Under the pieces are notes generated by a model, which was given only the letters and a program-made list of their open reading frames with translations, was not told the DNA's origin and ran no database searches. Shown in pieces: positions 23,640 to 35,759 of a stretch of 64,000 bases of DNA. This DNA is from Sepiola atlantica (Eukaryota > Mollusca > Cephalopoda > Sepiida > Sepiolidae), in assembly GCA_963556195.1 (NCBI GenBank), contig OY744522.1, forward strand, positions 36,154,483 to 36,218,482, given 5' to 3'. The first letter of the stretch is position 1. Every line of letters begins with the position of its first letter. Made by a program: the position numbers and the translations under genes.

Positions 23640-24375
23640 GCCTTTGGGCACTTCCGGTTCTGATTGATAATGGTTCTTACTCCCACTATCAATGACATCA
23701 CCAGAAAATCTCAACTCGGTTAGCAGGCCATAGTTAGTTTACGAACGTCCACAGTAAAGGTCTGAGAGTGGTTGTTACCAGGACCAAAGTGATGATCAGT
23801 GGTTGTAATGTTGGAAAATTCTCAGAAAGAGGAAAGTTCACCTGCTCAGTTTTTTTTTTTTTTTTTTTGTAGTACTTGTAAGCATTTGGGTAGACAAGAA
23901 GTGCGGTAGAATTACAGGTAGATTGAGAGAAAATAACTAGTTTGTGTGTAAAAAGTGTAAGACAATGGAGACGGATGAGAATTCAGATGTGAAGAAAGTA
24001 TATTTGGATGGCTAGGCTATTGAGGTTGTCCAGAATGACGATGCCATGATCAGATGAATGTGTGGCAGCAAACTAGAGGAAAGAATCCCTTCAGCCGTAC
24101 TCTATCAGAAGTTTGGTATTAGTTGGATTTTGAATGCCTTACCTGCTCGGCGTCTCTGGTGGTTTGGCCATGTGCAGCGTGTCACCTCCTGCAGCAACTC
24201 AATAACACGCATGAATATACCAGGCACGTGGAAGACCACGGAAAACCTAACTTGAATGCATACAAAGTTACTTGACTGCTTGCAACTGTAATGTATCAAG
24301 TTACATCCATTGGGTGAAGTTTTTGATTGGCCCAGAAGGCGCCTTTGTTGTAATTGTTGTTGTTGTTGTTTTGAT
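23640..24375 (+). mobile_element. RTE-like LINE 3' fragment, decayed, (TTG)n tail
   Basis: Broken + strand frames include MCGSKLEERIPSAVLYQKFG, ILNALPARRLWWFGHVQRV and SSYIHWV. This is the C-terminal region after the RT domain of an RTE-type element. It ends in a (GTT)n run at about 24350-24371. A poly-T run at 23850-23868 interrupts it. It lies in RSPRY1 intron 6. Confidence 0.75.
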
Positions 24376-24379
24376 TATA

Positions 24380-24930
24380 AAAAGAGACTTTAACAGATCG
24401 GCACTTAGTGAATGGTGCAGACTTAATAGCAACATGACTTGCATCAATCCTATGGATCGGATTGCATGGATAGCAGACATGAGACGTTATCTACTAACCA
24501 GCAGAGCATTACCACTGTCGACCAAGGGAAGAGTATCAGTCATGTGCATGCAGAGTGATGTATGGAAGTGAAACCTGGTCAGTGAGGTTTTAGGAGAGAA
24601 ATGATATGAAAATCATACAATGGATGTGTAAGGAAGATTAAAGCTAAGCCGTATAAGATGGGTACTGAACAGGAAACTTTGTTGGTTTGGTCACATTTAA
24701 AGAATGGATGAGAGTTCTTGGGTTAGTAGATGTAGAACAATTGAAATAGCAGGGTCAGTTGGCAAGGCCAAGATTTAAACCTGGAAGGAAGTGATCAGTA
24801 TGGAATTGTGAAAGAGGAATAAAGATCTAGCCAGAGATAGGTTAGTTTGGAAGTCAATTTTTAAAAGCTGTCTAACACATGCCAGCATGTAAAATAGAGG
24901 TTAAACCACATATGATGGTGATATCCAAAT
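24380..24930 (+). mobile_element. Second RTE-like LINE 3' fragment, different subfamily
   Basis: After TCCAG-free linker sequence, frames read LLTSRALPLSTKGRVSVMCM, then a GSETW-like motif (ggaagtgaaacctgg), then IQWMC. It ends in aacacatgccagcatgtaaa and atgatggtgat, a 3' tail I associate with cephalopod genomes. The same tail occurs inverted at 42360-42440. Confidence 0.7.
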
Positions 24931-25117
24931 TATTACTAGTGGAAGTAGATTTCTTAGGTCAGAGCAAGACTCTTTAAAATTTCATGAATTTGAGCCGGAA
25001 TTTTTTTAATTTCTGAGTTTTACAGACGCTACAACTCTGGTTGATATACCGTAAAATTGATCAATCAAACCCGACTTTTCAAATGAGTCTACATTTCTTA
25101 ATTTTTATTTATGGCAG

Positions 25118-25222
25118 GGTCGAAAGTTTAGCTACGAAAGCGTTGATGTTAACGGGCTGAATGTGATGTTGAACAGCAATGATGTCAGTGAATATCTCAA
25201 GTTATCTGCTGATGGCCTCGAG
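25118..25222 (+). CDS. RSPRY1: RSPRY1 exon (window exon 7)
   Basis: Acceptor atttttatttatggcag, donor gtaggt. It is 35 codons in phase 0, [20 protein letters not shown] then [15 protein letters not shown]. The block [12 protein letters not shown] is identical to my recollection of vertebrate RSPRY1 and immediately precedes the SPRY domain. The following intron is 13,134 nt and full of LINE copies. Confidence 0.96.
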
Positions 25223-26177
25223 GTAGGTGTAACATTTAGTTTGTTATCAAAATGTAATTCTGTCTCATAAACTTTCCAACCTTTCAATGGATCAAATCTA
25301 GAGAATTTTAAAAGAGAAAAAAATCCAAAAAATCTGGTGAATTCAGATAAAGCAAAAATCTCAGATTCAACTAAATAGAACATTTTGTTCTTTTTAACAG
25401 AAAAAAAATATCTTAAGCTAAACAAAATAAAGATGAATTTTTATTCAGAAATATCGGTCGATCAAGATCAATATCAAAAACATTTATGAATGTTTGGTCT
25501 TGAAACTGCAGTAAAGTGCTGAAATGTTTAAATAGCAATACCCATCGACCATAAAACAGTTTAGATAATCACGGATTTCAAGGTAGTTTTACTAAAATAG
25601 TCATATTTTAAAAACCAAAGCACTTTAAGTTGTCAAAATACCACCATTTTATTTGTAAATGAATATCCTTTCACATGCATTCATAAATAATAATGTACAT
25701 TATATATTTTGAGAATTTTCAGCAAATAGTCATAAAATCTTAACATCATTTTTAGCCATTTATGTCAGCCCCCCCCCCCCCTCCTCTTTTAAAGATATCG
25801 TACCGATCATCTTTGGGAAATTTCGTCATGAAATTTGGAAAACAATCAGGAAAAATATTAATTTCAATTATTGTTGGGGTATAAAATTAATTGATCCATT
25901 ATTTATTTTGTTATCTTAAAAATAAGCCTTCAACATGACGTGTATCAAACAATGGCTGCTAGTATTGCTGATATAACAATCAATCAGCAGCAGCGGCTAG
26001 CTATAAACAGCTTTGTAAAATTTGTTTACAAACTTCTTTTGAAAAAAAAAAAGACAAAAATACTTTGTGCTTAAAGTTAATGCTGTTTGTGGTTCTTTTA
26101 TAAAAGATACTTCAAGAAATACTGGTTTTTACTCAATTTTCGAACTTCTAGTAGTAATTACTTTCTAGTCGCCAATT

Positions 26178-26892
26178 AAAATAAATAAGATTCTACTTTT
26201 TTAGGCGATTACGTGTGAACACCCTAAAAGTCTTAGCGGAAAAAAGACAACAAATGATTTAGAATGGGGGGATTAGTTTCACATACAAATTTAACGTTAT
26301 AAATGATCTCCCATTTCTCGGCCATTCTTGCCTTTTAGTGCAATTTAAAAAATATTTTTTCAAGCTGAAAACTTGATATAAAATAATTACTCTACCACTA
26401 ACTCTTGGTTCAAGTGACAAGCCCACCTCCTAAAAATGCCTTCTCTTGAACGTGTCGTACCATTAACCTTAAATCTGAGTGACAAGCCACCCCCTAAAAA
26501 AACTCCCTTAACCCTAACACTAAGTCCGAATAACAACCTCCATCCAAAACAAAACCCCTTCCTTAACCTTATCACTTACTCTAAGTCCGCGTAGCAAACC
26601 TCCAATCATGCAAAAAGCTCATTAAAACCACACATAATCGTCTTAAAAAAAAAATTAAAAAAGTAGATGCCCATAAAGAAAAATGCACAGGATTTATCTC
26701 CCATAAAAAAATGATTAATGCCCTAAAACGCTAGAATGGCACTGAAATGGGGGATTATTTTACATTAAATTTATATGTGAAACTAATCTCTACTCTAAAT
26801 TCTAAAGCAATTATTTTTGTTTCTTTCTTTCTGCCAAGTTTTTCAGGGTGTTAACATGTAATTGCCTAAAAAGAAGTAGAATCTCATATTTT
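26178..26892. mobile_element. Palindromic (foldback) element with internal repeats
   Basis: Left arm from 26178 (aagattctacttttttaggc, then acgtgtgaacaccc, then gaaactaatc inverted) pairs with a right arm to about 26892 (gggtgttaacatgtaattgcc...agtagaatct). The arms are roughly 170-190 bp and diverged. Between them a unit resembling taa.cct.a.cactaagtccgagtgacaa.cc.cc is repeated about four times (26395-26605). A partial relative lies at 45590-45900. Confidence 0.65.
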
Positions 26893-27914
26893 GGGGAGGT
26901 AAGGGGATGATTTAGCGGAAGGTGTTAATCTACAATAATATCAAAGAAATCTTGCAATATATTCATTTTTAAACAGTCCTAGTATTAGATTTTAGTTTCT
27001 TGTACATAAAGTTGAATTGTAATACATTTTGAGTTCTCTAACTTTTATTTTTTTAATGGATAGATGGTATTTTTTAAGGTATTGCAGCATATTTATGTGC
27101 ATTTACTGCAGATTACTTAGAAACCATTAATTTCTGGAGATTTTCAGTGGCATATTCTGATTCCGTGTACAAAAATACACTTATTAAGCAATTAAATTTG
27201 CCATATCTTGTGTTTTAACAAAGATGTAACATTTTTACTGAAAAATTAGTGTAAAAAATGTGACAAAACGCATATGGTCTTAAAGAGGGAAAAATATCCA
27301 ATCGTGCGAGGCATAACTTGTTTTTAATCAGATTTAAAAAATTTAAAAAGATTCTTTCTTAGATCATCAAGCTCTTTCTATATATGCCATTATTGAGATA
27401 TTTGAAGCAATTTAAATTTTTTCATGTGTATTGCTAGTTTTAAAAAAAAATTAGTAATAAAGTAGAAAGAGGTTCATTCACTTTTCTTGGTATTAAAACT
27501 TCTCGTTCGCTTTCAAGGTACCACAAGTAGTTTTTTTGTTTTTTTTGTAAGTGTCTCCATTTTTAATGGTGTTTCACTCTCTCGATTAAAAAGTTTTCAT
27601 AGTAACAGCACTTGAAAGTGTCCCATCAAGTTTTAAACAGGACTTTTCCAGAAACTTATTATCTGAAACAAACACCCTTTCCAGTTTTATGAGGAATCTC
27701 CAGAGTATTAACCTAATGCTACTGTTTAAATCACCAAACTTTATTTTTAATGCTTACTGTGAGAAAATCTTTCCCGACTGAGATAGTGAAATTAACATAA
27801 AAACCGTACGACTTCCGGAAAACTATCAAACTTTAAATTGTTGACTCCAACTATGGCTAAAATAACAACTTTTCTTTAATTAAATTTTGGAAAATTTATT
27901 TTCTTGGAGTTAAG

Positions 27915-28200
27915 GGGGAGGTAAACCTGTTACCGTGATGTATCAGCCTTGGCTGAGCGGCCCCTTTACCACTTATCGTCATCATCAGCGTTACATCCTG
28001 CCCTTTTTGGCTTTTCGACAGGGCGACGGTGGTTTAGCAGTTTGACAAAGAAGGAAGCTAAGCCCTGATTGGTTGAATGGGGTAGCTCCCAGCTTTTGGC
28101 ATTTTTTCGCGCTCTGTTCAAAATCAGTTCCGGACATTGCAATTTGGAATGGAGACGTGTTGTAACGGGCTCCGTCTATCACCGACATTAAAATTTCATC
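27915..28200 (-). other. GC-rich island of unknown nature in intron 7
   Basis: About 280 bp stand out by composition in an AT-rich intron. The minus strand contains a CCAATCAGGG box and many unique-looking blocks. The + strand has ttggctgagcggc, which resembles a pol III A box, but no B box follows at tRNA spacing. No reading frame is convincing. It could be a repeat with no second copy here, or a regulatory island. Confidence 0.35.
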
Positions 28201-29461
28201 TTTAAAAAAAAAAATAATTACAAAGTCTCTAAAAGAAAGAGTTCCAGATAGACAATCTTTTAGAGAGAGACGTTTGCTGGGATTCGGAAATATTTTTGTC
28301 CCTTTGAAAAATGAATAAGAGATTTAAAAGCGAAAGAATTATTAGGTAAAGAAAACCCTAAAAGATTTTAAGTAATTTAAACTGAAGAGTTTAAAGAAAA
28401 GAACAATCTAAGAGACTTTTTCGAAAAGAATTCCCTGCTAAAAGAGAAAAAGGATAAATAAAAAAAAACCAAAAAAACAGGCTTTTTATATTAACTTTAT
28501 GGGCGAGAAAACCTATGAACTCTTGATCTTGAATATTTTGTTTTAAGAAAAGAAAAAAAAAACAAAAAAAAGAATACGGTCCACAGAGACTCGTTTAAAG
28601 AAAAGGATATCAGAATAGGTGGAAAGCTGAAAGAAAAGATACCTTAAAGAATTAATCTTATGAAAGATATTTTTATTAAATTTTAGTGCATGTTTCTTTA
28701 TTTTTCGGTTTTCTTCAAGTAAGACTTCTGTTTTTTCTTAATTTTTGGTAAAAAAGTGAGGCTAGTACTTGTTCTTTCAGCCCATTTTTCTTTATCGTTT
28801 TAGGCGTTATATTAACCTTTTATTGCTTGAAACGATAATCATTTTTAAAAGAATTGTCTCTTATGTAGAAACCCATTTTTTATATTTTTAGTACTCAAAT
28901 TGACTGTTATTTTATTGAGCATTTATGTTTTTTATTGTTGCCTTCGTTAATGAATTTAACCGTGCTTTGGGAAGCAAAAAGCAGCACCAGCACCTTTTTT
29001 TTTAAATATCAATAAAAACCGTTTTGAATTATTTACCTGGGTATATTTCATTATTTGCTCCTTTTTTGTCTTTATTGTTTTCACCGATTTTAAAAACAAA
29101 AAAACAAAAATTTATTCCTTGTTACCCAAAAGATGAATTTTATTAATGACTACAAAATTACGTCAAATTATATACAATGAATTTTGCAACTGCGTTCACT
29201 CTGGTCGGGTTAAGCCTGCTTCTTCCCTGGCCGCCTCCACATCTTGAATCGTGGCAGCCTATGCAATAAATCATTAAAAATGGGTATTACTGCAGCATTA
29301 TATATTCCCTGGATGGCTGACATACTGTTGAACAGAAAAACGAACAAACCCTCATTTTCTGGGTTGCATGATTAGCCTAATATATACCATTACAGACTAT
29401 GGAATCGGCTATGCTGAGTTCAAATTCTATCAGATCTTTTGCTTGTTCAATCATTCATTAA
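28201..29461 (+). other. AT-rich intron 7 sequence
   Basis: Purine-rich at 28205-28680, then T-rich. No gene or repeat was recognised. Confidence 0.5.
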
Positions 29462-29705
29462 TACTGTTGGGAAATAGCTTCTTTCCTCGGGTTTAACCTA
29501 TTAGAATAGAAAGTTTTCCGGCATCTGGGGATCCCTACAGTGAAGGGGTGAGATTTTGCTACTAGTTGGGTTGGTTGGAGGGGATACAAGTGCAATAAGT
29601 TTATCTGATCACATTCTGTGGAAGTACTTGTAAAAAAAGCACAGGGATGCAACATTGCGGCAATGGGGCTGGAGCTTTGTAGACAGCGCAAAACCTATTA
29701 GAGGC
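29462..29705 (-). mobile_element. Small CR1/Jockey-type LINE fragment
   Basis: The minus strand reads SHPFTVGIPRCRKTFYSNR and part of the YKYF/Asn-rich tail domain, homologous to 32220-32440. It lacks the family 3' UTR and is diverged. Confidence 0.75.
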
Positions 29706-30124
29706 TCTTTTATACCTGCCAGCTATGGATAAAAAAAGCAACTTGTGTTCGATTCATCATATATGGTTAATTGTTCACATTGAGCATAGTGTTTCAGCAT
29801 TAAATAACCAAGAAAAAAAAGGTTGATAGGCTGTAAATTAATAAGCAGCTAAAACTTCTTGTGAATGAATAAATGTAATCCTGCATCAATTATGAGTCTG
29901 AATTTAACAAGAATTTCTCATTCCACTTCTTTGAAGAAAAAAATATAAATAAAACAAAACAAGCTCAGCCACACATACACACACATAGTAATTAAACCTA
30001 TTTTGTCCTTGTCTACATAACTAATTAGTCACGTCTCCGAAAAGAAATGTGAACGCTATGCATTAGAATAAAGACAAAAAACGTTTTAATGGTAGCGTCG
30101 TTTTTTGTTTTTTGTTTTTAAGCA

Positions 30125-31985
30125 TATTTCACCCCAAACAAGGCAGGCCGCCACTGTAGACGTAAAGGGTTACTGAGAATTTGGGTGTGGGTTTTGGGTG
30201 TCACCCCAAGTTGGGAGCAGTGTAACGACGTGTCTATTTACATTAGTTTTAAACCTCTGCATGTCAGTACTGTAGAGGAGACAGGGAGCAGGGAGCGAGT
30301 TCCAGAGGCCAACAGCACGAGGAAAGAAGCTATTAGAGTAGAAGGCTCTCCGGCATCTGGGGACATCCACAGTGAATGGATGGGATTTAGTTGATTGTCG
30401 AGTTAGTCTAGTGAATTTACGCCGAGGGGGCACCAGAGTAGCCAGTTCATCGGAGCACAATCCATTGAAGTATTTGTAAAACAAACACAAATATGCAGTA
30501 ATGGGACAGGAGCTGGAGCTTGGTTGACAGTAAGGAAACTATTAAGTTGGCGACTCTTTTTTGTACCTTGTCTAGGAGGGAGAGACTAGTAGATGATGCA
30601 CCAGCCCAGGTGTGACAACAATACTCCATGCATGAACGGATGGTGACTTTGTAAAGATACAGTATAATGTCAGGTGTGAGGAGTTTACTAGCACGGTAGA
30701 GGGGCCCCACCTTCTTTGCTGCAGCCTTGGCAATGTCTTCAATGTATTTGTTCCAATTCATGTTACCTGTGAAGGTTAGGCCGAGGAGTTTGAATGTTGA
30801 ACTGTCAGGTAGGGTGTTATTTGTCATGGTAATCGATGGTAGAAGAGGTTTCTTGTAGTTATTGAAGGAAAGGAGCTTTGTCTTTGCGGCATTAAAAGTT
30901 ACCAACCATTTATGACCTCAATCTACTACAGCCTGGAGGTCATTTTCTAGGGATTCAGCCATTGCCTCGGATATGATCGCGTCCGTTTTGCCCACATGAC
31001 GAGAGTAAAGCGTGGTATCGCCAGCAAATAAACCAATCTCAGACTCAATGTCATCAGGGAGATCATTTATGAAGATCAGGAACAATAAAGGTCCAAGGAT
31101 AGATCCCTGGGGTACACCAGCATTTATGTCATGTTGCTTAGATGAACGGCCATTGAGGACAACCTGGATCTTTCTTTTGGTTAGGAAGGATCTAAATATA
31201 TTAATTGCCCAGTAATACCGTATGAGCGTATTTTCAGGAGAAGCCCTTTATGCCATACTTTGTCTAAGGCCTTGGATATATCAAGCGCTACTGCCCTAGC
31301 TTCTCCTGCCTTGTCGCGTGTATGATACATGCGGTCAGAGATGACCGTTAGGATGTCTGCAGTAGATCGTGCTTGTCTAAATCGATACTGGTGATCAGAA
31401 AGAACTTTAGCATTAACTAAGTGCCGGACTATCGCTAGATTGATCAAAGATTCAAAGATTTTAGGAAAGATCGGGAGTAGACTGATTGGGTGGTAGTTCT
31501 GAGGATCAGTTCTATCCCCAGAATTCTTGTAGTCTTATCAGTTACCGTGCAAACGACATTGTGGTTTGATAGTGGGGAATCGTTGATTGACCATTGTTCA
31601 CCACACTATTGTAGATTTTCCAGAAATCGCGAGTACCTAGTTTCTGTGACTAAATGCATTTTTGTTAACTCACTATATTTTCTCTTTGCCTCACCTATCA
31701 CGGCCTTACAATTATTTCTTAACTCTATAAATTTCTGTCTATTAGTAACTGACTTATGGCGGCCGAATTTACGGAACCCTTGTTGCCTCTCAGCAATGGC
31801 AGCTGCATGTTCCGAGGTGAACCATTGGAGAGAGTGGGGCTTGCTAAAGAATTTTCGCACAGAGACATAGGCTTCAATGTCTGCTTTGACCCATTCAGTT
31901 AACTCATTGACTCAAAATCAGCCTGCTCGTAGTATCGTGTTATTTTGAGCAACGGCTCATCAGCTTTTAGACGACTTTTTAGGGT
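30125..31985 (-). mobile_element. CR1/Jockey-type LINE copy with internal deletion
   Basis: Colinear with the copy at 32016-35090 from the 3' UTR through the RT domain. At about 31545 it jumps over the sequence equivalent to roughly 33460-33755, a deletion of about 300 bp. Stops break the RT frame (for example just beyond 30905) and the region equivalent to FADD is intact only in part. Its upstream end (about 31880-31985) differs from the neighbouring copy and may preserve linker sequence missing there. Confidence 0.88.
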
Positions 31986-32015
31986 GATATGAATCATTTT
32001 TTTTTTTTTTTTTTT

Positions 32016-35000
32016 TTTTTACATGGTTCACCCCAAACAAGGCAGGACGCCACTGTAAACGTAAGGGGCTACTGAGGAAAAAGGAAAACGGGGGGAAGGA
32101 TTGGTGGTTCAGCTTAAATTGGGATCTGAGCAGCGAGATGTCTGTTTACATTAGTTTTAAATTTCTGCATGTCAGTACTGTCGGGGAAACAGGGGGCAGG
32201 GAGGGAGTTCCAGAGGCCAGCAGCACGAGGAAAGAAGCTATTTGAGTAGAATGCTCTCCGGCATCTGGGGACCTCCACAGTGAATGAATGAGATTTAGTA
32301 GAATGTCGAGTTAGTCTAGTGAATTTACGTCGAGGGGGCACCAGAGCAGCACACTCATCGGAGCATAATCCATTGAAGTATTTGTAAAACAAACACAAGG
32401 ATGCTACATTGCGGCGATGGGACAGGGGCTGGAGCTTAGCTGACAGTGAGGGACCTATTAGGTTGACTACTCTTTTTTGGACTTTGTCAAGGAGGGAGAG
32501 ACTAGTAGATGATGCACCAGCCCAGATGTGGCAACAATACTCCATGCATGGGCGAATGGTGGCTTTGTAGAGATACAGGATAATGTCAGGTGTAAGGAGT
32601 CCACTAGCACGGTAGAGGGAGCCAACCTTCTTTGCGGCAGCCTTGGCAATGTCTTCAATGTATGTGTTCCAATTCATGTTACCTGTGAAGGTTAGGCCAA
32701 GGAGTTTGAATGATGAACTCTCAGGTAGGGTGTTATTTGCCATAGCAATCGGTGGTTGGAGAGGCTTCTTGTAGTTGTTGAAGGAAAGGAGCTTTGTCTT
32801 TGCGGCATTAAAAGTCACCAACCATTTATGGCCCCAATCCACTACAGCCTGGAGGTCATCTTCTAAGGATGCAGCCATTGCCTCAGATATGATCGCGTCT
32901 GTTTTGCCAACATGGCGAGAGTAAAGCGTGGTGTCGTCAGCAAATAAACCGATCTCAGACACTATGTCATCAGGGAGATCGTTTATATAGATCAGGAACA
33001 ACAAAGGTCCAAGAATAGATTCCTGGGGCACACCAGCATTTATGTCATGTTGCTTAGATGAACGGCCATCGAGGACAACCTGGATTTTTCTTTTGTTTAG
33101 GAAGGATCTAATTATATTAAGTAGTTGCCCAGTAATACCGTATGAGCGTATTTTCAGGAGAAGCCCTTTATGCCATACCTTGTCAAAGGCCTTGGATATA
33201 TCAAGCGCTACTGCCCTAGCTTCACCTGCCTTGTCGAGAGTATGATACATGCGTTCAGAGATGACCGTTAGGATGTCTGCAGTAGATCGTGCTTGTCTAA
33301 ACCCATACTGGCGGTCGGATAGAAGTTTAGCATTAACTAAGTGACGTACTATCGCTAGATTGATTAAGGACTCAAAGATTTTGGCAAAGATCGGCAGTAG
33401 ACTGATTGGGCGGTAGTTCTGAGGGTCGGTTCTATTCCCAGTACTCTTGTAGACTGGTACCACAGAGGCAATTTTCCAGCTATCGGGGAAGCAAGATTCG
33501 ACTAGGTATTTGTTGTAGAGTTTGGAGAGAACAGGGGCCAGTTCAGCAGAGCATTTCTTTATTGCTATTACAGGTATAAGATCAGGCCCACAAGCTTTAG
33601 AGGTGTCAAGGCTTTTTATAATGTCTCTGACCTGGGATGGGGTGATGACCAGGTTATCAAGTGTGGCTTCAGTCCGCAATGGTAATTCAGGGAGAGGGTG
33701 GTTACCCGAGTCTAAAGTAGAGTTAGAAGCGAAACGCTGTGCGAGTAGTTCAGCCTTATCAGTGGCTGTGCAAACGACATCATTGTGGTTTGAAAGTGGG
33801 GGAATCGTAGATTGACCATTATTCACTACACTGTTGTAGATTTTCCAGAAATCGCGAGTACCTAGTTTCTGTGACTGGATGCGTTTTTTTGTTAACTCAT
33901 TATACCTTCTCTTCGCTTCGCCTATCACAGCCTTGCAATTGTTTCTTGACTCTATAAATTTATGCCTATTAGTAGCTGACTTATTGCGGCCGAATTTACG
34001 GAATGCTTGTTGCCTCTCAGAAATGGCAGCTGCACATTCCGAAGTGAACCATTGAGGAGAGTGGGGCTTGCTAAAGAATTTTCGCATGGGGACATAGGCT
34101 TCAATGTGATCAACATTCCTGCGTGGGCTATTGTCACACAAGTCTTGGGCACTGAGGTCAAGAAAAGATCTAGAAGTGAGGCTTGCTGGCCTACTCGATT
34201 GGGGATGCGGGTCGGGAAATTGAGTCTGGCTGGAGAATCCCAACCAGTCACGGTGGTGTGCATTAAAATCCCTAAATACATGTATCTGGGCATTCGAGTC
34301 AAGTGAGAGTGCTCTATCTATGCTTTCAGAGACAGTTTAGCAGGGTACAGTCCTGGGTCGAAGGGGAACGGTATAAGAAATATAAGTAACTGACGCTGTG
34401 ATGTAAAGTCAATCTAAAGCACATGTAGGCTTGGTTATCTGATTCTTAACCTATGTTCTCTAGTCAGGGGGAGAGGGTTCCGAACATAAACTCCTAGCCC
34501 ATGCATATGTTTGTCAAAGTCTTTACGGTAGAGTGGGAGGTAGTCAGTCATGTCAAAGTGGTGAGAAGGGATTGAGGATTGGAGGTTAGTTTCACTAAGA
34601 GCTAGGATATCCGGAGAGTTTGTCAGGAGAAAGGTTTCTACGTCGTTGATGTTGGTTCCAAGTCCCCGGATATTTGTTGTTGGTTGTCTGGTTTAGGTTT
34701 GATTTGATTTTTTTTGTAATGATATGTTTGTTTTGATATAGAGTGGGGTGGGCAAGGTGGGTTCTTGTTTGGTGCCAATAAGCTCACACAACCAGTCCAT
34801 TAGTCGCAACCTGGTCCAGGGGGTTTGTGGCCTCGGGAAAGCCCACCAGAGATAACTGCAGGGTCCCTTTCCATGCGCGACATGGCACATACAACTAACC
34901 ACGGTATTATGCAACTGATGATGGAGCAGCCGTTCTTAGCGCTACCTAAGAGTTTGAGCTCCTGTTCTGTCAGTCGGAAACAGCAGCCAGACAAGCTGTC

Positions 35001-35090
35001 TAACCTGTACCATCAACCTGTCAGAACAAGAGCGACTCAGACTGCTCATGTAAGACTTAGTGACGAAAAAACTTTCCCCAAGTTGCCAGA
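32016..35090 (-). mobile_element. Longest CR1/Jockey-type LINE copy
   Basis: The minus strand carries, 5' to 3', a degenerate endonuclease N-terminus (NIRGLGTNINDVETFLLTNS, DILALSETNL, HMHGLGVYVRN, about 34700-34440), a frameshifted endonuclease middle (NAHHRDWLGFSS), an RT ORF (32114-34243), and the 3' UTR ending in poly-A at about 32019 (poly-T on +). The part upstream of 34700 probably belongs to the same element but is not assigned. The boundary with the repeat at 35094 is approximate. Confidence 0.85.
32114..34243 (-). pseudogene. LINE reverse transcriptase ORF, open for 709 codons
   Basis: This is the reverse transcriptase part of a CR1/Jockey-group ORF2. Visible RT motifs are QNYRPISLLP (275-284), ALDISKAFDKVWH (345-357, first catalytic Asp 348), GVPQESILGP (404-413, where the usual Gly of PQGS is Glu), and FADDTTLY (434-441, catalytic Asp pair). 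The C-terminal tail domain (SHRRNVASLCLFYKYFNGLC) follows. The frame opens at a TTG, not an ATG, because it is the downstream part of an ORF2 cut by a frameshift in the endonuclease. The segment from about residue 11 to 60 looks like an out-of-frame or deleted linker. The long open frame suggests a young copy. Confidence 0.88.
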
Positions 35091-35093
35091 AAG

Positions 35094-35655
35094 AGAAACG
35101 GCATTCATTGTCCTAGTAAGGAAACAAGGCCAGGCACTGGGTGTTTTGAGGCATCCCAGCGCTGGTACCTCTGCGCCTGGCTAATAGACAAAGAATGAGT
35201 GCAAAGGCCGGCGATAGCCAGAACCTATCTACTCCTTAAGCAATTGTAGGTTTGCAAACCGGATATTTTGTTCGAGTTCCAACTCTAGGAAGGTTGTCGA
35301 TCAGGACTAAAGAAGCCTCCCTCCCCAACGGTTTGCTGCCATGACGTAAGTAGTTGGTAGCAAGGTTTTATTATTAGAGATTTCCTTATCTTAGATGGAT
35401 AGCCTGACAAGGTCTTATGGATCCAACACACCAAGAGGGGAAAATAGCCTGCGCCTGTGTACTAGTCGGGTATTTCCGATCCCCCGCAGGTAAAAAAAAC
35501 GGAAACTTCCATATATATATATATATATATATAAATATAAGTTTACTGTATACTCCAGAGGGAACAGAAAGTTGAAGATAAGTTTCCCTCTCACAAGTAC
35601 AAATAAGAGAAAGACAGCCGTAACTACAGGCCAGCGTGTGAGTTCAAGAATTATG
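35094..35655 (+). repeat. Dispersed repeat, copy 2 (matches 13806-14425)
   Basis: Same block order and high identity with copy 1, including the (TA)n tract in the same place (35508-35534). It abuts the 5' side of the LINE at 32016-35090. Confidence 0.8.
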
Positions 35656-35759
35656 ACTATGAAATCAATAGACAGGCAATAAAACAGTATATATAGATAT
35701 ATATCAAGAATTAAACACATTTAAGTCAAACACAGAATTAAGTACATTCAAATAATACA

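Noticed and set aside
27950..28130. tRNA or pol III gene suggested by ttggctgagcgg
   Set aside because: No B box at tRNA spacing and no cloverleaf; the only GTTCAAAATC-like match is about 165 nt away.
34243..34306. Treating the 709-codon LINE frame as a complete protein from position 34243
   Set aside because: The frame opens at TTG within an endonuclease motif (RDWLGFSS); it is the downstream part of a frameshifted ORF2.
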